The position numbers and the translations under genes are program-made. From NCBI RefSeq assembly GCF_900086585.1, contig NZ_FLKM01000009.1:1550001-1614000 (forward strand): a stretch of 64,000 nucleotides of DNA, in the 5' to 3' direction. Each line of letters starts with the position of its first letter. Positions within the stretch are counted from its first letter, which is position 1. Source of the stretch: Emergencia timonensis (GTDB lineage Bacteria; Bacillota; Clostridia; Peptostreptococcales; Anaerovoracaceae). Shown here piece by piece: positions 34,312-41,846 of the stretch. Under the pieces are notes generated by a model. That model saw nothing but the letters and a program-made list of their open reading frames with translations, searched no databases and was not told the DNA's origin.

Positions 34312-36315
34312 CTAGCGGGATTTGCGGCTTTTTGCGAACTGGCTGCGGCTCTCATCGATTTGATAGCTGTAGGTTGCAGCCGGCCTGCCAAAAATGTCCG
34401 GGCAAGGTGTTTCCTTAAAAACAGCAATATCTTTTTCGATGTCCAGCATCATCTCCTCGTAGGCCTTTGCCGCGGCTTTGTTGTACTCATCTATGGGGTC
34501 AAGTCCGCCGAGGATGACCAGATGAATACTGTTTCTGATATTTTCCATTGTCTGGAGGTAGTCGCTCCAATGTTCATTGATACAATGAAGGGCAGCCGCC
34601 TGCGGCATTGACGGCTGGGCAAAGAGAAGGTTTTCACGGTATTCTGTAATCTGCTGTCGGTGCAGTTCCTGTACGTGAGAATATTTATCAAGCAGATACC
34701 GGTATTCTGCATTTTTCCCTTCCAATATACGTTGTGCATGGCGGGGATTCATGTTGTACAGCGGACTCAATTTTACATCTTCCAGACTGATGAAAAACTG
34801 GCTTATGCCTGGGTCACCCTGCCTGCCGCTGCGGCCGGCAAGCTGCTTGTCGATGCGGCGGCTTTCGTTGATTCCTAGCCCCATGACAGATAGGCCGCCG
34901 GCGGCTCGGGCTTTGTCATCTAATCTGATATCCACACCTCGTCCTGCCATGTTGGTAGAGACGGTGACTGCAAAGGCTCTGCCCGCATCTGCGATGATTG
35001 CCGCCTCTTGTTCATCGTTACAGGCGTTGAGCACCTGGCAGGGGATGTTCTTTTCTCTGAGAAGCAGCGAGAGCTTCTCTGATTCCTCCACGCTCTGTGT
35101 TCCGACCAAAACAGGCTGCCCTTTGCTGTGGCAGGTGGTGATTTGTCTCAGAATTGCCAGGTCCCTGGCGGCATCTGTATCAAAGATTTGATCCGGCAGA
35201 TCCTTTCGAACGCAGGGCAGGTGGGGAGGGATGATTTCCACCTTTAATCCATAAGAGAGAGCAAGAGATTTTTCCGCATCTTCTGCTGTTCCAGTCATTC
35301 CACAGATTTTATCGTACTGCATGACAAAAAAACGCAGAGGCATGGAATTGCAGACGGTCGTAATCTGTCCCGGCTGTAAATGCTCCTTTAACTCTACAGC
35401 CAGGTGAAGCTGTGCCGGGAATCTCCGGTTTTTTGGTGTACGCCCTGTAGTCTGGTCAACGACGAAGATCTGTCTATCTTTGATAATATAATCGACGTTT
35501 TTCCTCAATCTGTAATGTGCTTCCAGCGCATCGTTTATGGCGGTAAGCAGCTCGATATTTTCTAAGGCATATAAGTTGTCAACCTGGAAGAAGGCTTCGG
35601 CTCTGTTGATACCGCTTTCTGTAAGGGAGAGTGCGGCAAAATCGAGGTTCTCTTCATCCAGATCTCTGACAAAGGAATCGGCCTGTACCGCAAACTGCTG
35701 CGAAGCAGTGCTGTCTGCGGCGATAACCAGAGGTATAGCCGCTTCATCGATCAAAATAGAGTCTGCTTCGTCGATAAGTACCATATCGAAGGGATTTCTC
35801 AAATAGTCACAGCGATCCATACAGAGAAAATTTCGAAGGTAGTCAAAGCCTGCTTGCTTTGCTGTGATATAGAGAATTTCGCTTTCGTATGCTTTTTTCT
35901 TATCTGATAAGCTGGACCTCTCGATAATACAGCTGCTGGTAAGACCGCAGCGGCAGAAAATCTCACAGCTTGTCTCGTAATCCCGTATTGCCAGATAATC
36001 GTTGACTGTAAAAATGTGCACATGGCGGCCCTGCAATGCCGACGCTGCGGCTACCAGTACGGCAGCCAGTGTTTTCCCTTCGCCGGTGGGCAGTTGGGCG
36101 ATTTTACCGCTTTGCATAGCGTATGCGGCAACGATTTGGGAATCGAAGAGGGTGAAACCGGTCATTCTTTTGATAATCTCTATGATGAGACTGTAGAGCA
36201 GAGGTAAATCGGATGGTTCGGCTTGCCTGAGCCTGGCGGACAATTCGTGTACATCAAAAGTATCCCAAGAGTAGCTGTGTACCTTGGAAAGGAATTTTTT
36301 ATATATTCTTTTCAT
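34312..36315 (-). CDS. SecA paralogue (accessory SecA2-like), lacking the zinc tail
   Basis: 667 aa, SD AAAGGAG. SecA core in order: LPTGEGKTLAA (Walker A, about 76), NDYLAIRD, DMVLIDEADSILIDEA (Walker B), YDKICGMTGTA, TNMAGRGVDI and RSGRQGDPG (motifs V/VI), then a short scaffold/wing. It is shorter than housekeeping SecA (~800-900 aa) and ends without the CxCxSGKK zinc tail. No secY2 or accessory secretion genes and no obvious secreted substrate are adjacent, so it is an orphan SecA2-like ATPase. Confidence 0.9.
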   Translation of the reverse strand: MKRIYKKFLSKVHSYSWDTFDVHELSARLRQAEPSDLPLLYSLIIEIIKRMTGFTLFDSQIVAAYAMQSGKIAQLPTGEGKTLAAVLVAAASALQGRHVHIFTVNDYLAIRDYETSCEIFCRCGLTSSCIIERSSLSDKKKAYESEILYITAKQAGFDYLRNFLCMDRCDYLRNPFDMVLIDEADSILIDEAAIPLVIAADSTASQQFAVQADSFVRDLDEENLDFAALSLTESGINRAEAFFQVDNLYALENIELLTAINDALEAHYRLRKNVDYIIKDRQIFVVDQTTGRTPKNRRFPAQLHLAVELKEHLQPGQITTVCNSMPLRFFVMQYDKICGMTGTAEDAEKSLALSYGLKVEIIPPHLPCVRKDLPDQIFDTDAARDLAILRQITTCHSKGQPVLVGTQSVEESEKLSLLLREKNIPCQVLNACNDEQEAAIIADAGRAFAVTVSTNMAGRGVDIRLDDKARAAGGLSVMGLGINESRRIDKQLAGRSGRQGDPGISQFFISLEDVKLSPLYNMNPRHAQRILEGKNAEYRYLLDKYSHVQELHRQQITEYRENLLFAQPSMPQAAALHCINEHWSDYLQTMENIRNSIHLVILGGLDPIDEYNKAAAKAYEEMMLDIEKDIAVFKETPCPDIFGRPAATYSYQIDESRSQFAKSRKSR

Positions 36316-36357
36316 TTTTTATTTCTCCTTTGTATTTGTCAGTTTACAAGGGAGAAA

Positions 36358-36555
36358 TCATTCGATTTTACATACCGTTCGCAGGGAGAATAGGAAATTA
36401 GAATGAATTGCCGTTAGAATGGCAAAGAGAAAGAGCACAGTGATGAGGGCGGGAAGGAAAAAAACATAGGCAGGAAAAAGAAATGCAAACGCAAAAGCGA
36501 CTGCAATCAGCAAATTGAAAATATGATGTAATCTCTTTCTGTTTTCCCTTTTCAT
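36358..36555 (-). CDS. Small two-helix membrane protein, possible gene remnant
   Basis: 65 aa: basic N-terminus MKRENRKRLHH, then two hydrophobic helices (about 13-33 and 34-50). Weak SD (GGTGAAGAG). It lies just downstream of the decayed sigma/anti-sigma remnants and upstream of the SecA paralogue. It may be a real small protein or the surviving membrane part of the third gene in that lost operon. Confidence 0.4.
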   Translation of the reverse strand: MKRENRKRLHHIFNLLIAVAFAFAFLFPAYVFFLPALITVLFLFAILTAIHSNFLFSLRTVCKIE

Positions 36556-36576
36556 CTCTTCACCAGCTTTAGAAAT

Positions 36577-36616
36577 CTTTGCGTTCAGTATACCATAAAG
36601 TAAGCTGAACGCAAAG
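36577..36616. repeat. 12-bp perfect inverted repeat at the sigma/anti-sigma scar
   Basis: CTTTGCGTTCAG (36577-36588) and CTGAACGCAAAG (36605-36616) with a 16-bp centre. It lies where the anti-sigma reading frame is lost, so it may have helped cause the deletion, or be a small element remnant. Confidence 0.75.
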
Positions 36617-37016
36617 AGCTTTTACAGGTTAGTTTCATTTCGGTCTCCTTTTTCATCCAGGCGCTGGCGTATCTGCAGTTTTGCTCTGCAAGGTCGTGAA
36701 GGATCTGATGAATCTGCAGGGCAGTTTCTTTACTGACAAAGGCTGCTTCCAAACTTTCTGTGGTTGAGGCTGCTTCATCTGGTAATGCGCCTTTTCTCTT
36801 TTCTTTCTCTAAATACGTAAAGTAGCAATTTTTGGCAATCTGACAGAGCCAGACTGATAATTTACATTGCCCTTTAAAGGTATTTAGATTTTTCAGTGCT
36901 TTGAAAAATGTCTCCTGTGTAATCTCATCTGCAACGCACCCATCCCTAGAAAGTCCAAGTACATACCGATATACAGTATCAAAATAGTCGGTATATACTT
37001 TTTCGATGTCTGTCAT
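36585..37016 (-). pseudogene. ECF-type sigma-70 factor, decayed: region 4 deleted with frameshift; anti-sigma start remnant
   Basis: SD AGAGGTGA precedes ATG 37016. Residues 1 to ~110 are a normal sigma region 2 (YTDYFDTVYRYVLGLSRD, EITQETFFKALKNL, WLCQIAKNCYFTYLEKEKRK) reaching the helix IHQILHDL. The DNA-binding region 4 is then absent. In another frame the sequence resumes as RAKLQIRQRLDEKGDRNETNL and stops at 36622-36624, exactly the usual end of such sigma factors. Overlapping that stop is ATG 36638 with MKLTCK, the usual start of the partner zinc-finger anti-sigma factor, which stops after a few more codons. So both genes are broken by deletions. Confidence 0.75.
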
Positions 37017-37074
37017 TTATTTCACCTCTTTTCAATGATAAGACCGGGATCATGAGAATTCGTTACATATAAGT

Positions 37075-37103
37075 TTAACATATTTTAAAAAATGTGATAC
37101 ACT
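37075..37103 (+). promoter_or_regulatory. Promoter of DUF2284 gene
   Basis: TTAACA, 17 bp, TACACT; 22 bp upstream of the ATG. Confidence 0.65.
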
Positions 37104-37124
37104 TATGGGAAGGAAGGTGATACT

Positions 37125-37622
37125 ATGCTGAAATATTTTGATATGCTGAAAGAAGCAGGGTCTGTAAAAGCGGCTCAAATTGACACGTCAACCATTGTAA
37201 CCGCACCGTGGACAATCTATAAATGTAGATATGGCTGCGATTTCTATGGAAAGAGTTATTGCTGTCCGCCTCACGTGCCGACATGGAAAGAAACGCAGGA
37301 AATCATTGACTGTTATCATTATGGGATTCTTTTTAATTTGAATGAGGACAGCTGCACAGGTGTCACACCCTTGGCCGTAGAAATAGCGAGAGAAGCTTTT
37401 CTTGACGGCTATTATAAAGCGATTGCTTTTGGCAGCGGTCCCTGCTGCATCTGCAGAGAGTGTGCGCTGGAAAACTGCAGATTCCCGAAAAAAACAGTAC
37501 CGTCAATGGAAGGCTGCGGTATTGACGTATTCAAGACCGCGAGAAACAACGGATTCGAGATTCAGACCATCAGAGAGCGGGAAGAAGTACATAATTATTT
37601 TGGACTTGTTTTATTCGAATAA
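37125..37622 (+). CDS. DUF2284 cysteine-rich putative metal-binding protein
   Basis: 165 aa, SD GGAAGG. The cysteine pattern CRYGCDFYGKSYCCPPHVPTW (about 34-54) and GPCCICRECALENCRFPKK (about 105-123), with MEGCGIDV, is typical of DUF2284, found in anaerobes and presumed to bind metal or an Fe-S cluster. Function unknown. Single-gene unit before the MGMT-like gene. Confidence 0.88.
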   Translation: MLKYFDMLKEAGSVKAAQIDTSTIVTAPWTIYKCRYGCDFYGKSYCCPPHVPTWKETQEIIDCYHYGILFNLNEDSCTGVTPLAVEIAREAFLDGYYKAIAFGSGPCCICRECALENCRFPKKTVPSMEGCGIDVFKTARNNGFEIQTIREREEVHNYFGLVLFE

Positions 37623-37690
37623 TTAAAACAGTCTCATTGTATTTGTAACAATAAAGGTGTATCCTCACTACAGAAAGCGGAGGTGAGGAA

Positions 37691-38167
37691 ATGGCAAATG
37701 AAGATAAAAAAGACTTTAACGCAATGCTGAAAAGAGATAACGGTATGCCGAAGATTCAAGTTGTAACAGACCCAAAGACTATAGAGAAATACGGCGGTGA
37801 AAAAATGTATTTTGCACCGCCCACGGATTATGACAAGATAATGAAGACAATTCCTTTTGGCAGAGTGGTGACAGTGGGAAAGATTAGGGAATACTTTGCA
37901 GCACATAATGACGCTGACTTTACCGATCCTATTACGGCGGGTATTTTCGTTTCAATTGCTGCTTGGGCCAGCTACCAGCGCAGAGAAGATGAAACACCTT
38001 ATTGGCGGACGCTGAAGGCGCATGGAGAACTGAATCCGAAGTATCCCGGCGGCGTTGCTGCGCAGAAAGAGAAACTGGAAGCGGAGGGACATACCATTAT
38101 ACAAAGAGGGCGGAAGAACATCCGCTATTATGTCAAAGACTATGAGGCGGCACAAGTAGTTCTATAG
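37691..38167 (+). CDS. MGMT-fold alkyltransferase-like protein without the acceptor Cys motif
   Basis: 158 aa, SD GGAGGTGAGG. The middle and C-terminal parts match the DNA-binding MGMT domain: IPFGRVVTVGKIREYFAAH and AAWASYQRREDETPYWRTLKAHGELN, GGVAAQKEKLEAEGH. The active-site PCHRV motif of true O6-alkylguanine transferases is replaced by PYWRT, so it is alkyltransferase-like (ATL-type) and may bind alkylated DNA as a damage flag without repairing it. Confidence 0.82.
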   Translation: MANEDKKDFNAMLKRDNGMPKIQVVTDPKTIEKYGGEKMYFAPPTDYDKIMKTIPFGRVVTVGKIREYFAAHNDADFTDPITAGIFVSIAAWASYQRREDETPYWRTLKAHGELNPKYPGGVAAQKEKLEAEGHTIIQRGRKNIRYYVKDYEAAQVVL

Positions 38168-38188
38168 CATTCATGTTATTATTTGACT

Positions 38189-38225
38189 AAAACGAACTAG
38201 TCCGAAATCGGACTAGTTCGTTTTT
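38189..38225 (+). terminator. Terminator after MGMT-like gene
   Basis: A stem of up to 17 bp (AAAACGAACTAGTCCGA and its complement) with a minimal loop, ending in T5. Confidence 0.92.
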
Positions 38226-38265
38226 GCTTTATATATATGCAACTTATCGAGGCTGTAATAATTTC

Positions 38266-38330
38266 TTAATAAAATCATTAACAAATCTTAATCTTGGGTT
38301 AAGTGGCACTTAAGAAATGTGCGTTATGAT
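38266..38330 (+). promoter_or_regulatory. Phased TTAA repeats and -10 box of the envelope operon
   Basis: TTAA occurs at 38266, 38278, 38288, 38299 and 38310, that is every 10-12 bp, on one helix face. A TATGAT -10 lies at 38325-38330 with no good -35. Direct repeats of TTAA-type sites with ~11-bp period over the -35 region are typical of PhoP/OmpR-family activators, and the operon ends with such a regulator. Confidence 0.65.
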
Positions 38331-38362
38331 ATATCTATACTAAATCAAAAGGGGATAGGATT

Positions 38363-39436
38363 ATGAATATTATAATTTTGACAGGACGTTTCGGTATGGG
38401 GCACATCAAGGCCGCTGAAGCAATTAGAGAAGAAATTTTAAGAGATAACGAAGCAAACAATGTAGAAATAATTGATTTTATGGATTATATGTTTCCAGCA
38501 ATCAGCAAATATATTTATAAGGGATTTAATTTCCTGGTAAGCAGCTGTTCTGGCCTATATAATTCGCTGAACAAGGCTGCGGGCAATAACGGTACCGTCC
38601 CTCTAAAGGTTGCCGTTACGAGAAAGATTGACAGACTGATTTCGCAGCACGAGGCAGATGCCATCGTAGTAGCTTTCCCGGTTTGCTCCCAGTACATTTC
38701 AGCATATAAGAGAATGAGACGATGCAGTATCCCTCTTTACACATACGTGACAGACATTACTGCTCATGAAGAGTGGATCGCACCTGGAACTGACAAATAT
38801 TTTGTAGGGGATACCGTAACAAAGAATGCTTTGATTTCAAAAGGGGTTTTGGAGGAGAAAATTATTGTTAGCGGTATTCCAGTCAGACAGTGCTTTTACA
38901 CAGGCCATACGCAAAAGAAATCCTCTCAAAAAGAAATCCTGATTATGGGTGGAGGATTGGGACTCATTCCTTCATCCGGGGATTTCTTAAGATCCTTAAA
39001 TGACAATCCTGATATCAAGGTCACTCTCATCGCGGGTAAAAACGAAAAATTGCTTACGTCTATCAGAGAAAAATATGACCATATCGAAGCGATTGGCTAC
39101 ACGGACCGAGTTGACTATTATATGAAAAAAGCGGATATTATTGTGACCAAAGCCGGAGGCATCACGACCTTTGAGGCTATCGCATCAAAGACGCCGCTTT
39201 ACGTCATCAAGCCATTTCTGGAACAGGAATTCGGCAATGCAAAATACATTGAAGAACATAATATCGGCAGAGTTCTTTGGAACAAAGATAGTGATGAAAT
39301 AGAGGACATTGTGAATCTAATTCATAACGACAAATTATTAGAGACTATGAAAGAAAATATGTCCAAACTCATTGAAGAATTTGAGCATAGCGACCTATAC
39401 AAAGACACAAAGAAGGAGATGGAAAAATGCAGCTAA
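38363..39436 (+). CDS. MurG/UgtP-like glycosyltransferase (GT28, glycolipid synthesis)
   Basis: 357 aa, GT-B fold. N-terminal TGRFGMGHIKAAEAIREE matches the MGDG-synthase/UgtP domain that holds the lipid acceptor. The C-terminal donor domain has IMGGGLGL, IGYTDRVDYYMKKADIIVTKAGGITTFEAIA and the EQEFGNAKYIEEH nucleotide-sugar site. Probably transfers a hexose or HexNAc from UDP-sugar to diacylglycerol or a similar lipid. First of five genes that overlap each other. Confidence 0.9.
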   Translation: MNIIILTGRFGMGHIKAAEAIREEILRDNEANNVEIIDFMDYMFPAISKYIYKGFNFLVSSCSGLYNSLNKAAGNNGTVPLKVAVTRKIDRLISQHEADAIVVAFPVCSQYISAYKRMRRCSIPLYTYVTDITAHEEWIAPGTDKYFVGDTVTKNALISKGVLEEKIIVSGIPVRQCFYTGHTQKKSSQKEILIMGGGLGLIPSSGDFLRSLNDNPDIKVTLIAGKNEKLLTSIREKYDHIEAIGYTDRVDYYMKKADIIVTKAGGITTFEAIASKTPLYVIKPFLEQEFGNAKYIEEHNIGRVLWNKDSDEIEDIVNLIHNDKLLETMKENMSKLIEEFEHSDLYKDTKKEMEKCS

Positions 39437-40137
39437 GTAAGACACAAAAGGGCATAATCGGCCTGCTTGCCGTTGCAGCGGCTGGATACAGCTATATTCC
39501 TTCAGTCTGCAGCAAAGCAAAATACTTTTCTTTGCCAGGGGAAAAAGATAAAACTTTATACCTGACCTTTGACGACGGTCCCAGTGCAACTCATACAGGA
39601 AAACTTTTAGATTTGTTGGCGGAGTATCATGTAAAGGCGACATTCTTTGTGGTTGCAGACTTTGCAAAGAAAAACCCGAAGCTCATTGAGCGGATGAAAG
39701 CGGAAGGCCACCTGATTGGACTCCATTCTCTCGAACACAAGAGCGCCATGTTGCAGACGCCGTTTTACACTGATTATGAATTTAAAGAAAGCATCAAAAT
39801 CATGAAAGCGCTGGGCGTTGATGTAAAGTATTACAGACCCCCTTGGGGCCATGTGAATTTGTTTACACTGAGAAATCTAAAGAAGTACAATCTGAAAAAA
39901 GTCATCTGGCATGTGATGGCAGAGGACTGGGAAGAAGATACGACGGAAGAAGAAATACAATATAAGTTACTGAAGAGAGCTGGAAAGGGCGACGTCATCT
40001 GCCTTCACGATGGAAGAGGCAAAAAAGAGGAAGCGCCAGAGAAAATGATTGCGGCATTGGAAAAGACCATTCCGATCTGGCTGGAGGAAGGCTATCAGTT
40101 TAAGCTGATCGACGAAAAGGAAGAACATGAATCATAA
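39427..40137 (+). CDS. Polysaccharide deacetylase family protein (CE4)
   Basis: 236 aa, 10-bp overlap with the glycosyltransferase. N-terminal membrane anchor or signal (about 8-25). CE4 motifs: TFDDGPS (about 47-53) with the Asp pair, HSLEH zinc His pair (about 99-103), RPPWGH (about 138-143), and CLHDGRG near 200. It removes N-acetyl groups from cell-surface sugars. In this context a GlcNAc-containing lipid or polymer is a plausible substrate. Confidence 0.93.
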   Translation: MQLSKTQKGIIGLLAVAAAGYSYIPSVCSKAKYFSLPGEKDKTLYLTFDDGPSATHTGKLLDLLAEYHVKATFFVVADFAKKNPKLIERMKAEGHLIGLHSLEHKSAMLQTPFYTDYEFKESIKIMKALGVDVKYYRPPWGHVNLFTLRNLKKYNLKKVIWHVMAEDWEEDTTEEEIQYKLLKRAGKGDVICLHDGRGKKEEAPEKMIAALEKTIPIWLEEGYQFKLIDEKEEHES

Positions 40138-41176
40138 AATATTACAGATTTTGAAAAACGGCGGTCTATTTGTACTGCTTTTGGGGCTGACTTTCTATAT
40201 CATACTGAAGGACAACAGTCTCAGTCAGATTGCCAGCGCAGTTTCTGACGTGGAGCTGCCCTATATTTTTCTAGGAATTGGGGCAATGGCAATCTTCCTG
40301 TCCTGTGAAGCGCTGAATATCATGCGATGTCTGAAGCTCTTCGGTTATGAAGTCAGCCCGCTTTCTGCAATGAAATATGCAGCTGTCGGGTTCTTCTTCA
40401 GTTCCGTGACACCTTCTGCGTCCGGTGGACAACCTATGCAGGTGTACTATATGTATAAAGATCACATCGAGGTATCCCATTCCACTTTGGCACTGCTCTT
40501 TGAACTGCTCAGTTTCGAGACAGTAACCGTCACATTGTCGATCATCGGTTTTTTGTATCAAAGAAATACAATCTCGGCATCTATGGGGAATTTAAAATAT
40601 CTGCTGCTCATTGGAGTAGGGCTGAATTTAATAGTAATGCTGCTTTTAATCATGGCTATTTTTTCGAGAAATGCCATCAAAAAAGCGGCAAAGGCAGTTA
40701 CACGCCTCGTTGGCTTTTTCAGCAAAACCAAGGCAGATGTCTTGGAAGAACTGTTTACAGAACAGATTACAGAGTATCAGCAGAGTGCAAGATACTTTAA
40801 AGAGAATAAGATGATTTTTGCCAAGACGCTGACAACGACATTAGTTCAAATTATGGCTATGTACAGCGTTCCGTTTCTTGTCTATAAAGGATTTGGATTA
40901 GGAGATTTCAACGTTTTAGAAGTCATCGCCCTGCAGGCAGTTCTTTATGTAGCCGTATCAGCGCTTCCGCTTCCGGGAGCTCTTGGCGTCAGTGAAAGTG
41001 CATTCATGATTTTGTTCAGAACTATGTTTCCGGCTGGCATTTTATCCAGCGCTATGGTATTATCAAGAGGTATTAGTTTTTACCTGTTCGTGCTGGTCAC
41101 AGGACTCTGTGTAGCAGGACTTGTTTTGATAAAAAAGAAAGGGGCCAGTTATGGCTTATACCATACTAATTGCTGA
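40127..41176 (+). CDS. Flippase-like / LPG-synthase-TM family membrane protein (UPF0104)
   Basis: 349 aa, 11-bp overlap upstream, ~8 transmembrane helices. FFFSSVTPSASGGQPMQVYYMYKD (about 88-111) and SALPLPGALGVSESAFMILF (about 284-303) are the signature blocks of the MprF-type flippase domain. No aminoacyl-transfer domain, so it is likely a lipid-linked sugar or glycolipid translocase. Ends 26 bp inside the response-regulator gene. Confidence 0.9.
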   Translation: MNHKILQILKNGGLFVLLLGLTFYIILKDNSLSQIASAVSDVELPYIFLGIGAMAIFLSCEALNIMRCLKLFGYEVSPLSAMKYAAVGFFFSSVTPSASGGQPMQVYYMYKDHIEVSHSTLALLFELLSFETVTVTLSIIGFLYQRNTISASMGNLKYLLLIGVGLNLIVMLLLIMAIFSRNAIKKAAKAVTRLVGFFSKTKADVLEELFTEQITEYQQSARYFKENKMIFAKTLTTTLVQIMAMYSVPFLVYKGFGLGDFNVLEVIALQAVLYVAVSALPLPGALGVSESAFMILFRTMFPAGILSSAMVLSRGISFYLFVLVTGLCVAGLVLIKKKGASYGLYHTNC

Positions 41177-41846
41177 AGATGACAGAGATATCGTCAATTT
41201 GTTGAAATTATATTTAGAAAGTAACGGTTATCGAACCGTGACAGCAGAAAACGGCACAGATGCCTACAAACTGATATTAGAAGAGAAGATTGATTTAGCC
41301 GTGCTGGATATCATGATGCCAGAAATGGACGGCTATGAATTAGCAGTGAAAATACGGGAAAAGCACGATTTTCCCATTATTTTCTTATCCGCAAAAAATC
41401 AGGATAATGATAAAATATTAGGTCTGAACTTGGGCGCTGACGATTATATGACAAAACCTTTTAACCCGCTTGAAATAATAGCGAGGATTAACTCAAATCT
41501 GCGTCGTGCCTACGAACTCGGATATGAAGTCAAGGACGTGTCCTCTCAACTGCAGAATGGGGGATTGGTGTTGGATATGGATGCGATGACCGTAAAGCGG
41601 GATGGAGAAAGTATTTTTCTAACTCCTTCAGAATTTAAAATTCTCGCGCTCCTCATGAAAAATCCAGGGAAGGTATTTACAAAAGCGCAGATTTATCAAT
41701 CCATCAATGGGGATTTCTATGAGTCAGATGAGAATTCCATCATCGTTCATATCTCAAAAATCCGGGACAAGCTGGGCGATAATTCAAAGAATCCGCAATA
41801 CATAAAAAATATCAGAGGGCTGGGTTATAAAATTGAAAAGAAATAA
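41151..41846 (+). CDS. OmpR/PhoB-family response regulator
   Basis: 231 aa, SD AAAGGGG. Receiver domain with EDD (about 9-11), phospho-acceptor Asp in VLDIMMPEMDG (about 53), Thr/Ser in FLSAKN and KPF. C-terminal winged helix (about 135-231) with LTPSEFKILALLMKNPGKVFTKAQIY and NSIIVHISKIRDKLGD. Overlaps the genes on both sides. It probably autoregulates the operon through the phased TTAA sites upstream. Confidence 0.96.
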   Translation: MAYTILIAEDDRDIVNLLKLYLESNGYRTVTAENGTDAYKLILEEKIDLAVLDIMMPEMDGYELAVKIREKHDFPIIFLSAKNQDNDKILGLNLGADDYMTKPFNPLEIIARINSNLRRAYELGYEVKDVSSQLQNGGLVLDMDAMTVKRDGESIFLTPSEFKILALLMKNPGKVFTKAQIYQSINGDFYESDENSIIVHISKIRDKLGDNSKNPQYIKNIRGLGYKIEKK

